Under the pieces are notes generated by a model that saw only the letters and a program-made list of their open reading frames with translations, searched no databases and was not told the origin of the DNA. Positions 1 to 9,024 of a DNA stretch of 64,000 nucleotides are shown piece by piece; position 1 is the stretch's first letter, and every line of letters starts with the position of its first letter. Where the stretch lies: the NCBI GenBank assembly GCA_001247695.2, contig LGRX02030310.1:124001-188000 (forward strand), read 5' to 3'. The position numbers and the translations under genes were made by a program. The stretch comes from Cymbomonas tetramitiformis (taxonomy: Eukaryota; Chlorophyta; Pyramimonadophyceae; Pyramimonadales; Pyramimonadaceae).

Positions 1-22
1 ATTAATCCGTCGCATACAACAG

Positions 23-1615
23 ATGTGCTGGGTGACAGATAACGAGCGAGACAGGTCGATATTCGTAAATTTTTTGCGAAGCACGTCTCAGATCTCGTCT
101 GAGGCATTCGACGAAATCGATCGCAAATCGACGCAAGAGCTTTTCCAACTTGTTCGCTCGGTATTGCGAAGGCTCACGCGCGCAAAAGTATCTCGCATCT
201 CTCTTGAACGCGCGACCACCCAGAGCTTTGATGCCTGTTCTGAAGCCTACACGTCGTTACCCACCGAAGCTCAGCGTACACTGTGGTGTGTAATCAAAGA
301 GGCTTTCTCGCCATTCAACATCAACGCCAGATTTGATAGCGATCAATTTGTGCAACGCATCGAATTGCGCGAGTTGAACATCCACGCTTTAAATCTCGTC
401 GCCAACAAATACATATACGACATGCCGTACACCCTTCCAGACGAAGCAATCCTCAGAAAGCAGTACTCGTGGAAGCCTGCGTTATGCACATTGGACCCCG
501 TGCTGACAAAGCTTTCCGATTACGCGACGGGGGACCGCTTCTGTACGTGGATGAAACGAACGTCCATGTGCACGTTTCTGAGACCCGTTGATGGTGACGA
601 TCAGAGCTATTCTTGCAGGGGCGTTCATTACGTGGTGTCCGTACCTGGAGACGCGATGCAATGCACAGACTCCGCGTATTATCAGCACGGAGTTGACGCC
701 TATTTCGACAAGAACCTGAATTACGTCGGCACCAACTTATGTGACGACCACGGCGAGTTTCAGCGAGTCTTATCGTCCTTCATGACATGGGCTACATGGT
801 CCGTGCACCTGGGACTCGTGCACGCGCTAGTGGCCGACGAGTGGAATTATCACTTTTGCAAGTCCGCCGGCTCGGATCACGCGCTGAGCCCTTTGGTCAA
901 CTGCTTGATGCTGGGCACTTCGGAATCGATGAATCTGGGATCTTTGCTTCTGGCGAACAACATTCCTAGCTCAATTCCGGCAGTCGTCAGCAACATCACT
1001 CCGGAATCGGTCCAGCGGCTTATGGTGGAGCATCACGACAACGTTAGGTCCATCTTGCACTTTCCAACCGTCAAACGTTTGACCGATAATGTCGACACGC
1101 CCATGATGCGCACGCTGGATATGTGGTGGAACGCCTTGGAGAGATACGTCGAGGCGTGCGTGAGCAATGTGTATCCGACGGATACAGCACTGCGAGAAGA
1201 TCCGCGGATCGTCGACTTCTTGGTAAAAATACGCATGGGTCGTATAGACATGCGGACACTCACGGATGCGATAACCATGATGCACTTCAATAACGTTGTT
1301 CACGAGACGTACTCCAACTCGCAACACACGGACGACGCCATAAAGGTAAAACACACGTGGGTGTGTCACAAAGAGCACATCGTCCCGAGCGTTTATGTGC
1401 AAGACCGACTAATCGATCTACTTGTCGGAACCAGCGGGGAGTCGGTGCATTACAGCACCTTGCACGTGTGCATGCGACCGGATGCCAAATTTAAGGACGC
1501 CGTGGATGCGTTACGACAAGACATGGAGAATATAGCCAAAAAAATAGACAGGCATGAAAAAACTTACATACGATATCTGCATCCAAATTGCGTAGCTTGT
1601 TCCATCACGTGGTGA
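23..1615 (+). CDS. Unknown protein, possibly 5'-truncated by the window edge
   Basis: A 530-codon frame that I do not recognise. The frame is open back to the left edge of the window, so the true start may lie outside and the Met at 23 may be internal; no promoter can be seen in the 22 bases available. The product has no signal peptide or membrane segment. Cysteines are scattered, with a looser cluster at about residues 170-240, and there is a Trp-rich amphipathic helix near residues 367-381 (MWWNALERYVEAC). It ends 60 bases before the first CG hairpin. That it is a gene is well supported by its length; its function is unknown. Confidence 0.75.
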   Translation: MCWVTDNERDRSIFVNFLRSTSQISSEAFDEIDRKSTQELFQLVRSVLRRLTRAKVSRISLERATTQSFDACSEAYTSLPTEAQRTLWCVIKEAFSPFNINARFDSDQFVQRIELRELNIHALNLVANKYIYDMPYTLPDEAILRKQYSWKPALCTLDPVLTKLSDYATGDRFCTWMKRTSMCTFLRPVDGDDQSYSCRGVHYVVSVPGDAMQCTDSAYYQHGVDAYFDKNLNYVGTNLCDDHGEFQRVLSSFMTWATWSVHLGLVHALVADEWNYHFCKSAGSDHALSPLVNCLMLGTSESMNLGSLLLANNIPSSIPAVVSNITPESVQRLMVEHHDNVRSILHFPTVKRLTDNVDTPMMRTLDMWWNALERYVEACVSNVYPTDTALREDPRIVDFLVKIRMGRIDMRTLTDAITMMHFNNVVHETYSNSQHTDDAIKVKHTWVCHKEHIVPSVYVQDRLIDLLVGTSGESVHYSTLHVCMRPDAKFKDAVDALRQDMENIAKKIDRHEKTYIRYLHPNCVACSITW

Positions 1616-1674
1616 ATCAGATTCTTTTGTGTGCCTCGAGACTCGACCCAATCGTTGTAAGCGGCAAGGCACAA

Positions 1675-1726
1675 TTTTTCGCGCGCGCGAGAGGCATGGG
1701 GGGAGGTGCTTCGCACGCGCGAAAAA
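1675..1726. repeat. CG hairpin element, copy 1
   Basis: Two (CG)n-rich arms, each flanked by a run of T or A (TTTTTCGCGCGCGCGA and its near complement), enclose a G-rich loop containing GGCATGGGGGG. One of six related hairpins in the window (see 27121, 33689, 38071, 48462, 57083). It lies 60 bases after the stop of the preceding gene. Alternating CG can adopt Z-DNA; the role is unknown. Confidence 0.8.
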
Positions 1727-2967
1727 CCGTGCACAGACCAATCATGAACCTTTGGTCAAGAATTTCTCACTTAAAATTTGTACGCCCGTCACCGCAACAG
1801 ATATATACGAAGGGCATGTTGATAATAAACAAGAAAGATTTCTCGTTCGCACTAAATCCGGCGTCCGCCGATTTCAGCCCTTCACGTACGCTCGTCGGCG
1901 GAATTTCCCTCGCGGACAATTCAGATTACAACTGAGCAAGCAAACTGTCGGAACTCACGGCTTGCGCGAACGCGAGGTCGCGACCTGTCCTGGAAAGCGC
2001 GTAATCGTTCGTCACACGGCTAAAACACGGTTTGGAGCTTGCATCGGATGCGTGAACGATTCGGCATATCTGGCCTGTCCATGAGCGGGTGGAAGTTTGC
2101 AGCAACATCGACAGCTTCGTTGGCTCAGATCGCACCATTCGAACCTCCAGCATAAAAATATCATAGCACAGTTTTCGTAACAAGACTGTTCCGATTGGTA
2201 TAGGACGTAGAGGGAGCACGGAAGAGCGCTTAATATGGCCAATGCGCAGCACGGCCAAGTTGCGTGACTAAATATCTCTTCTTTCGTGCACGTACACCAA
2301 CACACCCACGGATCATCCTCCAATCGCATTATCGACGTCACTCAAAAACAGATGCTCCAAAGCATACTCGTCCTCTCGGACTGGAGTATCTATACTTAGA
2401 AATACGCGATCTTCAAAAACGAATATGCCACGCTGAGTGCGAATTCAGAAAAACATGTCAGGCGGTGACGGCGCTTTCGCGCAGTCTGGACGATCCTCGA
2501 TGACGCAGGCCCTCCACAAAACTTTGTGTACGCGGGCAAAGGCGCTAGTATCCTTACAAGGCGCGCGCCGTCCGCATATTACACAACTCGGTTGTCGATC
2601 GCACCACGCGAAGGCCAGGCATGCGAACGCTCTCTCCACGCGGTCGTCAAATGATTGACACGCAGAAACGAACAGACACGACCAAGGACAAGTGACAGAC
2701 ATGCAAGCCAAGCACGGCAGCCAAACGATTTGACTGACGCACTCATCCGCGGTGAGACATACGCATTATACTGGGTCCGCACTTTGGGAGCTCATTCCGC
2801 ACGGGCTGTGCGGTATGTGAAACTTACGCGATGCGCAGAACGCTGCAATTCCTCTCTTATACAAAGCACTTCACAACCGCGTACATCCGAGATTTCCTTC
2901 GGGCTTAGAAAATCCATATCAAGACGCATAAGAACGTCGTTCGAACTGGATCAAATCGCCATGAGAT
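1727..2967. other. Long intergenic region without a convincing gene
   Basis: About 1.2 kb with only short frames on both strands. A TATA-like TATATACG at about 1801 is followed too closely by an ATG (1816, 39 codons) to be a clear gene. A Cys-rich minus-strand frame (about 2012-2329) and an amphipathic plus-strand frame (2264-2503, non-ATG) are possible exons or remnants, but neither has a good start. I see nothing else. Confidence 0.4.
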
Positions 2968-2987
2968 ATATATAAGTGTCGATCGAA
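2968..2987 (+). promoter_or_regulatory. TATA box plus TCGATCGA motif
   Basis: TATATATAAG at 2968-2977 is immediately followed by TCGATCGA at 2980-2987. The next start codon in a long frame is at 3054, 67 bases after the motif, matching the spacing seen at other genes. Confidence 0.65.
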
Positions 2988-3053
2988 GTTTGTCGAACCA
3001 GGACCGACGAACCTGCTCTGAAGGGGTAAGCTAAGAAGCACGTTCCATCCGGC

Positions 3054-3713
3054 ATGGAAGCTATTGCGCAAGACGCTTATCTTAGAAGTCAGGATCAATT
3101 CGAGTTCGGCATACATAAGCTGATGTGCAAACATGACGTGACGCGTGTGTTGCACTTACTCTGCGACCTCGTAAAGGTTGTTCTTCACAACATGACTTGC
3201 CTCATAGGACACGCACGAGATAGGAATTGTAAACAGGCGAGGTCGGGGCGCTTCTCATTACACACGAATAATGACGTGTACACCGCGCGTCGCCACATGG
3301 AGTTGGCAATCTCGTACGCACGGCAGATGTACCTCGACGACTACGCCGGCGCGGACGATCTCGTGGACCAGGACGACTTCGATTACAAGGGTAATCTATG
3401 CGCGGCGTGGTTATGCATCGACGCGATACGCAAAAGCCTGAGCGAACGAGGTCACGCCATGATTCAATTGATGGATTGGGCAAAAGAAAACACACGATGC
3501 GAGCACGAGGAAATTACGGTGCACGCGGAGAGCATGCACCGCTGCATCCAGTGCGTGACAGACTTATTATTCGACGTTAGACGACGGTTGTGTTCGCCAA
3601 TGATTCCTTCCACCTTTATCGCCTGCACCTTAGCGCACAATAAGGATGTGAGGCGTACGCTCAAACGAGTCGTACAGGCTGCACACGTCGTGACGGTGGA
3701 TCTGGCAGAGTAG
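3054..3713 (+). CDS. Unknown helical protein
   Basis: A 219-residue protein, not recognised. It is rich in His, Arg, Asp and Cys and predicted by eye to be mostly alpha-helical, with no signal peptide or membrane segment. Start chosen at the first ATG after a strong TATA box and TCGATCGA motif. A paired-helix feel (DLVDQDDFDYKG between two helices) does not match a family I know. It is followed after 20 bases by a degenerate copy of the 163-bp element. Confidence 0.7.
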   Translation: MEAIAQDAYLRSQDQFEFGIHKLMCKHDVTRVLHLLCDLVKVVLHNMTCLIGHARDRNCKQARSGRFSLHTNNDVYTARRHMELAISYARQMYLDDYAGADDLVDQDDFDYKGNLCAAWLCIDAIRKSLSERGHAMIQLMDWAKENTRCEHEEITVHAESMHRCIQCVTDLLFDVRRRLCSPMIPSTFIACTLAHNKDVRRTLKRVVQAAHVVTVDLAE

Positions 3714-3734
3714 ACGTGTAAGACGCCGCTTCTT

Positions 3735-3880
3735 AGGTGCCTCCTTCGGTAAGAAGTAAGACTTTGTAGGCCTGTGTCGGCGGTGACCTTTCGTATAATA
3801 CATTTCTAACTCGCAACAAGGGTATCATAATGGATGTAAAACAGTGAGCATGTCGTTCCCACAAAAATCTCTCGTCCATC
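3735..3880 (+). repeat. Degenerate copy of the 163-bp TTAA element
   Basis: Diverged but alignable along its length with the intact copies: ACTTTGTAGGCCTG, then GTCGGCGGTGA, a TATAATACATTTCTAA core and TTCCCACAAAAAT near the end. The terminal repeats are worn away, so this is an old copy. Confidence 0.55.
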
Positions 3881-3965
3881 ATTTTTGTCTCGAGTTCGAG
3901 AACGTCTGAAGCTAAAACCCCTTTCAAGCGCGCCTTTTGTTCTACCGTAAAGGGCTGCATACAAG

Positions 3966-3973
3966 TATAAATA
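3966..3973 (+). promoter_or_regulatory. TATA box
   Basis: TATAAATA, 76 bases before the ATG at 4049. Confidence 0.6.
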
Positions 3974-4048
3974 CGCAGAGCTCGTTCCCCGGAAAGCGTA
4001 TTCCGGATACTCGTCGAATCGATCCTCCCTTAAGCACACTGCGCCGCT

Positions 4049-5323
4049 ATGAGTGTCTGCATGATGCCTTCCGTTGACGACGCAGTCCAACCGGAAGAGC
4101 AGGCCCCGTCGACAGACGTGACACCGATCTCGGAACAGGACAACCACCAAACAAACTTTATAAAGGTTCTTAACAAGTTGGGTATCTCTTGCGAAGCATC
4201 GGACGATCAAACGATGATCGCTGTTTTTAAGTACTTGAAACTTAAAGTCAATAAAAGGTTGGATAAGAATCATTTCAGCGCTTTGATTGAGATCATTAAG
4301 GCATCCGACAACGAGAATCAGGTCGATGAATTGTCGCCGATTCTGCAGCATATGAGTGCTGACAACAGTAAGTTCACACTCGACGAGAACACAAAACAGC
4401 TCATTTCCAGATGCGCACGGACGACGGAGAAATCCCTCGCATCCAACATACGCAAAACAAACAAGTTGCGAGGAGCGGAGAAGCACCTGCAGGAGTTTCA
4501 AGCGATGTTTGAGCAGGAAGTAAAAAAGGTGCAATACGCCCAAATGCAAGAAAACGAAGAGTTGCTACAAAAGCTTCATGAAGAACGCAAGCTTCTGGAA
4601 CAATCCACGGCCGACGACGATGCCTCGGAGAACGCGGCCGACGACGATGCCTCGGAGAACCTGGCCGACGACAATGCCTCGGAAAACGCGGCCGACGACA
4701 GCAACCTGGAAGCGCCGGACTTGGCACGGAAGGAGAAGGACAACTCCGTTAGCGTCATGCAGACTTTGCGTCTATTTTCTACACTCGCGAAAAGATATTT
4801 GCACGAGTACGTGTGGAGCAACATCAAAGGACTTCTTTGGAATCTCAAGGAGATTCCCATTAACGGTTTAAACATGATGACGAAACAGATATATGACTTG
4901 CTAAAAGAGGAGCAGAGGAAATATAATCAAAGTATACAGGACACGAAAGAGAAGAAGAAGAGAATGAAAGACCTTGAATTTCAGTTCGGATTACAAATTA
5001 GGCGTCAAATGAACAAGGCAAAAGAGAATGTAAAAGCCAAGCAGCACGAAAAGGAGTTACAACAAGCACGGGTGAAACTTCACGAGATGAAAATCGAGGA
5101 GGAGAAACAGAAGCAAGTGGAAAAGATGAACCAAATCGAGCAGAAACATCGGGACAGGATGCGGGCCATGGTCGAAATAGAAGAATTAAAGAAACGTGTA
5201 CAAGAAAATGACGACATCGCAGAGGAGTGTCAGAAAAATATGACAGAAATGAAAACTGTGGCCGAAAAGGTTCAGGAGGAAGTCGAGTCACGCGGCAACT
5301 CGGCCAACCCGGAGGATGGATAG
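4049..5323 (+). CDS. Acidic-repeat coiled-coil protein, ended by an in-frame TAG
   Basis: A 424-residue product. Residues 1-175 are helical; about 188-220 carry a tandem acidic repeat (units like DDDASENAA); 230-280 hold an aromatic helical stretch; 290-415 form a long Lys/Glu-rich coiled coil. No catalytic motif is seen. TATA box 76 bases upstream. The frame stops at TAG (5321-5323) inside an acidic, low-complexity stretch and stays open in the same frame for another 149 codons to 5770. So either this is a longer protein of about 573 residues broken by a nonsense codon or read through, or two genes lie end to end. The helical N-terminus has a loose resemblance in layout to the protein at 53881. 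Likely structural or scaffold-like, by composition only. Confidence 0.7.
   Translation: MSVCMMPSVDDAVQPEEQAPSTDVTPISEQDNHQTNFIKVLNKLGISCEASDDQTMIAVFKYLKLKVNKRLDKNHFSALIEIIKASDNENQVDELSPILQHMSADNSKFTLDENTKQLISRCARTTEKSLASNIRKTNKLRGAEKHLQEFQAMFEQEVKKVQYAQMQENEELLQKLHEERKLLEQSTADDDASENAADDDASENLADDNASENAADDSNLEAPDLARKEKDNSVSVMQTLRLFSTLAKRYLHEYVWSNIKGLLWNLKEIPINGLNMMTKQIYDLLKEEQRKYNQSIQDTKEKKKRMKDLEFQFGLQIRRQMNKAKENVKAKQHEKELQQARVKLHEMKIEEEKQKQVEKMNQIEQKHRDRMRAMVEIEELKKRVQENDDIAEECQKNMTEMKTVAEKVQEEVESRGNSANPEDG
4606..4700 (+). repeat. In-frame tandem acidic repeat
   Basis: About 30-base units reading GCCGACGACGATGCCTCGG with small changes, repeated about three and a half times, encoding the Asp/Glu/Ala/Ser tract of the surrounding gene. 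Confidence 0.75.
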
Positions 5324-5770
5324 AACGCTGCACCGGAGCACGAGGCCGCGGAAGACAGCGATGATGCGACATTCGATGACGACCAGGTAACGAAGAATCA
5401 GAATGAAATGCATCCGGACAACTTGTCGGACCTGCAGAGGGAATTCGTCAAGAACGCTGCACTGAAGTATCTCGCCGTGAATGGTAAACCCGGCGATTCA
5501 GATTCCAAGGCGGGGAATCCCATGGAATGTTCGTTTTCGGACGGGGATAAGAAGGCTTTCAAGGGTAAGATGACTTCAAATATGCAAAACTGGTGTGATA
5601 ACAACAAGTTTTGCCAAGTGGCTAACTCGAAATGCAGATTTAAAACCGGGGGCAGAAAAGTAGCTAACGCTGCAGGAGTCGTAGACAAGGATGTCGCGCA
5701 CGAGAACAATCTCGACGAACGCTGGAAGTCCGCGATTAAGCAGGCATTCGACGCCGAGCATTCTAAATAA
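5324..5770 (+). CDS. Continuation of the preceding frame after the TAG, or a separate small gene
   Basis: The same frame as 4049-5323 stays open for 149 codons. Its first part is acidic (like the end of the upstream gene); the last part is basic and contains four Cys (residues around WCDNNKFC and SKCRF). The first ATG is at 5408, giving 120 residues if it is translated alone. No TATA box or TCGATCGA motif lies just before 5408, which favours it being the tail of the upstream gene. AATAAA at 5865-5870 could end the transcript. No family recognised. Confidence 0.55.
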   Translation, partial: NAAPEHEAAEDSDDATFDDDQVTKNQNEMHPDNLSDLQREFVKNAALKYLAVNGKPGDSDSKAGNPMECSFSDGDKKAFKGKMTSNMQNWCDNNKFCQVANSKCRFKTGGRKVANAAGVVDKDVAHENNLDERWKSAIKQAFDAEHSK

Positions 5771-5864
5771 GTTAGATATGCGAGACAACGTGCTTGATCA
5801 CTGTGCAACGAATGCACAATTACGGCGCTTCCAACCAGCTTTATGCTACAGTTACGACCTTGTA

Positions 5865-5870
5865 AATAAA
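5865..5870 (+). terminator. Polyadenylation signal AATAAA
   Basis: AATAAA about 95 bases after the stop at 5770, in the short gap before the convergent gene that ends at 5979. Confidence 0.4.
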
Positions 5871-5978
5871 TGAATTTATAAAGCGTTTGCAGATCCCTCT
5901 GTTACATTGATTGCACGGCATGCAAAAAACCAGAATTGAAGTTAAGATGTCTCATTCTTGATGTGTCGCTGATATGGA

Positions 5979-7166
5979 TTAGAGCTGAATGTCACTCGAC
6001 CAGCTCGTGACGAAATACGAAGCGCATCGGTGCTTATGATCGTTCCAGTCCTTGCGCTGGCATTCTGCTGAGCAGTACGGCGTGTGGCACTTTATGCAAG
6101 AAAAAAAAACGCCGTACGTGTGCTCCTTGCACTCGCAATGATTGCATCTGCGTGTGTACGATCGCTTCGCCGAGCCGATGTGGAAATCGCCTCGAAACAG
6201 TTGCGCGGAAACGACCGTCACCGCCTGGCGCAGAATCGCATTCTCGGCTGGAATGTGATCCAAGGGCATGTTCTCGATATAATCTGCGATCACTCGCTTG
6301 CGCTCGTCGATGTCCCGAACCTTGCGATTGACCACGCCAATCTCGTCGCAGATGACCCACGAAGCGGAACGACACACCTTGTCCTCGGCGAACGCGAACG
6401 CGGTCGTAATTATTCCCTCCATGCAGGCGTTCCAATATTCGTCGAGGGAATTGTAATCGCTCAGGTCTCCGCGGCTCAGAATCGTCCCAACAACCAAATC
6501 GGTCGCCTCTTTACAACTCCAGAAGAATTCGGTACCGATCTGGCGCAGCTTGCGCTCGAGAATATCTCGACGAAGCTCGATATCCCAAGCGCACGGGCGT
6601 TGTTGCTCCATATCGTCGACAAATTCGTTGAAAAGCTCCCACCATTTTGGAGTGAGAATCTTGAGCGTCGTGTCCATGATGTCGCGCGACGTGCGGACGA
6701 CGTACCAGTCCGTGTCTTGCGCGACGACGCTCGAGATCTTGTGTGCGATCTTTTTAAGGCTGCGATGCGTCTTGTAAGTTTTGCAAATGACCTGAAAGAT
6801 TTTGGCGGACAGCTGCTTCTCGGAGAACATCACCTTCCTCAATGTGGCAAGATGCGCGTCCAAGTGCGCGACCACCTCGCCCTCGTCGATTTCTTTCGAT
6901 GCACACTTTTTGCACGTGTCCTCGAAAGTGGTCTGCTTCATCATACCGCCGTGGATAAAGGTGTTCAAGAAGTTGCGCACGTTGATATCGAACCTCTCTA
7001 TACAGGCGGAAGCCGCCGAAACGGTCCAGTACATACAGATCTGATCACTGACATCGCTCAATTCGTACAAAAGCGCGTAATCTTCGTTCACAAGATCCGC
7101 GTGTTTGCAGCGTCGCCAGTCGTTTTGCGAAAACGCTTGGAATTTGCGAAGCCGTGTTCTTGTCAT
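5979..7166 (-). CDS. MYND zinc-finger protein
   Basis: About 395 residues. The first 340 are helical with no recognised domain. The C-terminus is a MYND finger (about residues 341-385): CNHCEC, then CIKC, YCSAECQRKDW and HKHRC give the usual Cys/His order. MYND fingers bind short proline-containing peptides in partner proteins and are common in transcription co-regulators. Start set at ATG 7166; the longer frame to 7193 begins at TTG. A TCGATCGA motif lies 79 bases upstream and no TATA box is evident. A second MYND protein, with ankyrin repeats, lies at 55787. By motif this is probably a host-factor-binding regulator; its partner is unknown. Confidence 0.75.
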   Translation of the reverse strand: MTRTRLRKFQAFSQNDWRRCKHADLVNEDYALLYELSDVSDQICMYWTVSAASACIERFDINVRNFLNTFIHGGMMKQTTFEDTCKKCASKEIDEGEVVAHLDAHLATLRKVMFSEKQLSAKIFQVICKTYKTHRSLKKIAHKISSVVAQDTDWYVVRTSRDIMDTTLKILTPKWWELFNEFVDDMEQQRPCAWDIELRRDILERKLRQIGTEFFWSCKEATDLVVGTILSRGDLSDYNSLDEYWNACMEGIITTAFAFAEDKVCRSASWVICDEIGVVNRKVRDIDERKRVIADYIENMPLDHIPAENAILRQAVTVVSAQLFRGDFHIGSAKRSYTRRCNHCECKEHTYGVFFSCIKCHTPYCSAECQRKDWNDHKHRCASYFVTSWSSDIQL

Positions 7167-7244
7167 CGCGTCACTGCAAAATGCGGGTTGCAAGAGTGTG
7201 CGTGCCTTACGATGGGTGGGTACCGATCTCCCCCAAATTCAAAT

Positions 7245-7252
7245 TCGATCGA
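7245..7252 (-). promoter_or_regulatory. TCGATCGA motif
   Basis: Palindromic 8-mer 79 bases upstream of the MYND gene start, with no TATA box between. Confidence 0.55.
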
Positions 7253-7549
7253 CGCGTACATCGTCGGCCGAAACCCCGAAAAAATACGCCGTTGATGACG
7301 CCTCGTGCGTAGAATATGCGAGTGTCACGGTGAATGAAGTGATTGCTCGACGTGTTCGTGTTCTGCCCGCGAGGATACATACGAGGGCATTAACGAGCGC
7401 ATCTTAGATTGCACTTGCTTCTAAACAAAGAGCGTGCGGTCATATACGTGCAAATATCTCAAACGCTTACCACGAATAAGTATTTTCTTGTAAAAACGTG
7501 GTACACTCGTGGCTTAAGGTTTGCAGAGCCGATGAAGAGGCAACGCGCG
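7253..7549. other. Intergenic gap between two minus-strand genes
   Basis: About 300 bases with no convincing frame, no element copy and no clear TATA box. Confidence 0.4.
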
Positions 7550-8836
7550 TCATATAGACGCAGGCATCTGATCCTGCTCGTACTCGGTGCTAGCCTTCGT
7601 TAAACGTGCGCTGGCAGAAGTTGAGAGCGAGGTCGGATCAACCCTCGCGCGCGGCTTATCCATCACGCGCAACAAGTCAACGAATCCTGTGGAGCACATG
7701 CCAACGGCTACCCTTTCTTCGTAAAAACATTTTTCGCACAAGAGATGCACGGTCGTCCAAGTATCGGGTATAGCCATACGTAAGGTTTGTAAGTTTTCTC
7801 GAATAAAGGTCACGTGCGACAGCTTTTCCCTCTGGGACGCGTACTCTTTAAACAAGAACTCCCGGTAGATTATACTTTTGTAGCGGACGACATCGTACAG
7901 GTTTATCACGTACTCCAACATAAAGATGCCAAAGGTCCAGACGCATCCGACTCCCATTCTTCCGTCGGTCACGATGCCTGTCGGCGACGGAAAGCTACAC
8001 GGTGCGGCGTAGCATTGATCGACTTCACATATACTGCCCACGTCACCGAGGACGCACATCGGCGTATCCGAGAGCACGAATGGATTCACCAGTATGTTTG
8101 TCAGTTTGAGATCCGCGTACACGTACCCGGCGGTGCGGAGTTTCACGAGCGCTCTCAACAACACGCGCACGATCTGCAAAAAGCCCTCTTCGCCGACGCG
8201 CTGCATCCTGCTTCGATATCTGTGCTGTTGCAAGTACTGGTAGAGATCGCAATCGTACTTCGGCATGACGCAAAAGCTCACGTACCCTCCGCACGGAGTC
8301 TGCAAAATCTTTTCCACGTACGATCCGTTTCCTTCGACGAGTATGAGAAGCGCATCCGAAAGCACCAGACCCTCGTCGCGTATTCTGTGCTGTCCGGTGT
8401 CGAGGCACTCCCTCTCCACATCAATTTTCGAAAAGGATCTGCTCATCTTCAGTATCAAGTATTTTGGCGGCAAGCTTCCGATCGTTCGCACACACCCAAA
8501 GCGCGCTCCGTCGTTATAGACATCGTCATCGTCACGCGAGAACTGGTACAACGTTCCGTATGCACCTGTTGTGAAGAAGTGGTTGGCGTATGCGTTCGCG
8601 CAATTGCGCTTCGCCGATGTTACATTTATTGGTTGCGTGTCGATCATTATGTACCTGTAACCCATGTAAAAAAAACAGGTAAAGAGCGGCGTTCCTTGTC
8701 GATCTACCCATATTTTGTTTGCGTACTTTGCATTCTTTTTATTAGCGCTGGTCGCGTACATCTGAGAACGACTGTGCCTAACCGGTGCCTTTCTTCGATC
8801 TTGAATACAGTCGCAGATGAAGGCAAATAAACGCAT
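7550..8836 (-). CDS. Diverged serine/threonine protein kinase
   Basis: About 428 residues. The catalytic loop reads YADLKLTNIL (Asp 242, Asn 247), and the metal-binding motif is GDVGS (Asp 265) in place of DFG. A helical segment WTFGIFMLEY matches the region after the activation segment. The Gly-rich loop is weak, while ILKM upstream could supply the Lys. The Asp-Asn pair is kept, so it may be active, though the DVG change is unusual. Start at ATG 8836: a TATATATATAT box (8893-8903) lies about 57 bases upstream; the longer frame begins at TTG. It is divergent from the gene at 9025. A second kinase-like gene is at 21832. Confidence 0.75.
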   Translation of the reverse strand: MRLFAFICDCIQDRRKAPVRHSRSQMYATSANKKNAKYANKIWVDRQGTPLFTCFFYMGYRYIMIDTQPINVTSAKRNCANAYANHFFTTGAYGTLYQFSRDDDDVYNDGARFGCVRTIGSLPPKYLILKMSRSFSKIDVERECLDTGQHRIRDEGLVLSDALLILVEGNGSYVEKILQTPCGGYVSFCVMPKYDCDLYQYLQQHRYRSRMQRVGEEGFLQIVRVLLRALVKLRTAGYVYADLKLTNILVNPFVLSDTPMCVLGDVGSICEVDQCYAAPCSFPSPTGIVTDGRMGVGCVWTFGIFMLEYVINLYDVVRYKSIIYREFLFKEYASQREKLSHVTFIRENLQTLRMAIPDTWTTVHLLCEKCFYEERVAVGMCSTGFVDLLRVMDKPRARVDPTSLSTSASARLTKASTEYEQDQMPASI

Positions 8837-8892
8837 GGCGCACCTCAGTTCACCCTCAATCTGCTGCGTGTCGCCTTCGCTTTCCCACTGCG

Positions 8893-8903
8893 TATATATA
8901 TAT
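8893..8903. promoter_or_regulatory. Symmetric TATA box between divergent genes
   Basis: TATATATATAT, readable on both strands, 57 bases from the kinase start and about 122 from the start at 9025. Confidence 0.5.
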
Positions 8904-8950
8904 GCGCACAAGTGCGAGTGGAAACCGCATCGTGCTTGCGTTATGCCCTA

Positions 8951-8958
8951 TCGATCGA
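8951..8958 (+). promoter_or_regulatory. TCGATCGA motif
   Basis: Ends 67 bases before the ATG at 9025, the same spacing as at the genes starting at 3054, 24307 and 29044. Confidence 0.55.
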
Positions 8959-9024
8959 ACACCGTAAGACTCCGACACGCTCACGTCCGCAGCACGTCAA
9001 GAATCAGCGCCCGCACTCTTCCTC

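Noticed and set aside
1588..1935. Plus-strand frame through the first CG hairpin
   Set aside because: It overlaps the hairpin and the TATA-like sequence; CG repeats give open frames by composition.
3806..4549. Long minus-strand open frame opposite the coiled-coil gene
   Set aside because: Antisense to the start of a clear plus-strand gene with its own TATA box, and crosses a worn element copy.
6084..7295. 403-codon plus-strand frame
   Set aside because: Antisense shadow of the MYND gene.
7814..8830. 338-codon plus-strand frame
   Set aside because: Antisense shadow of the kinase gene, whose motifs are on the minus strand.
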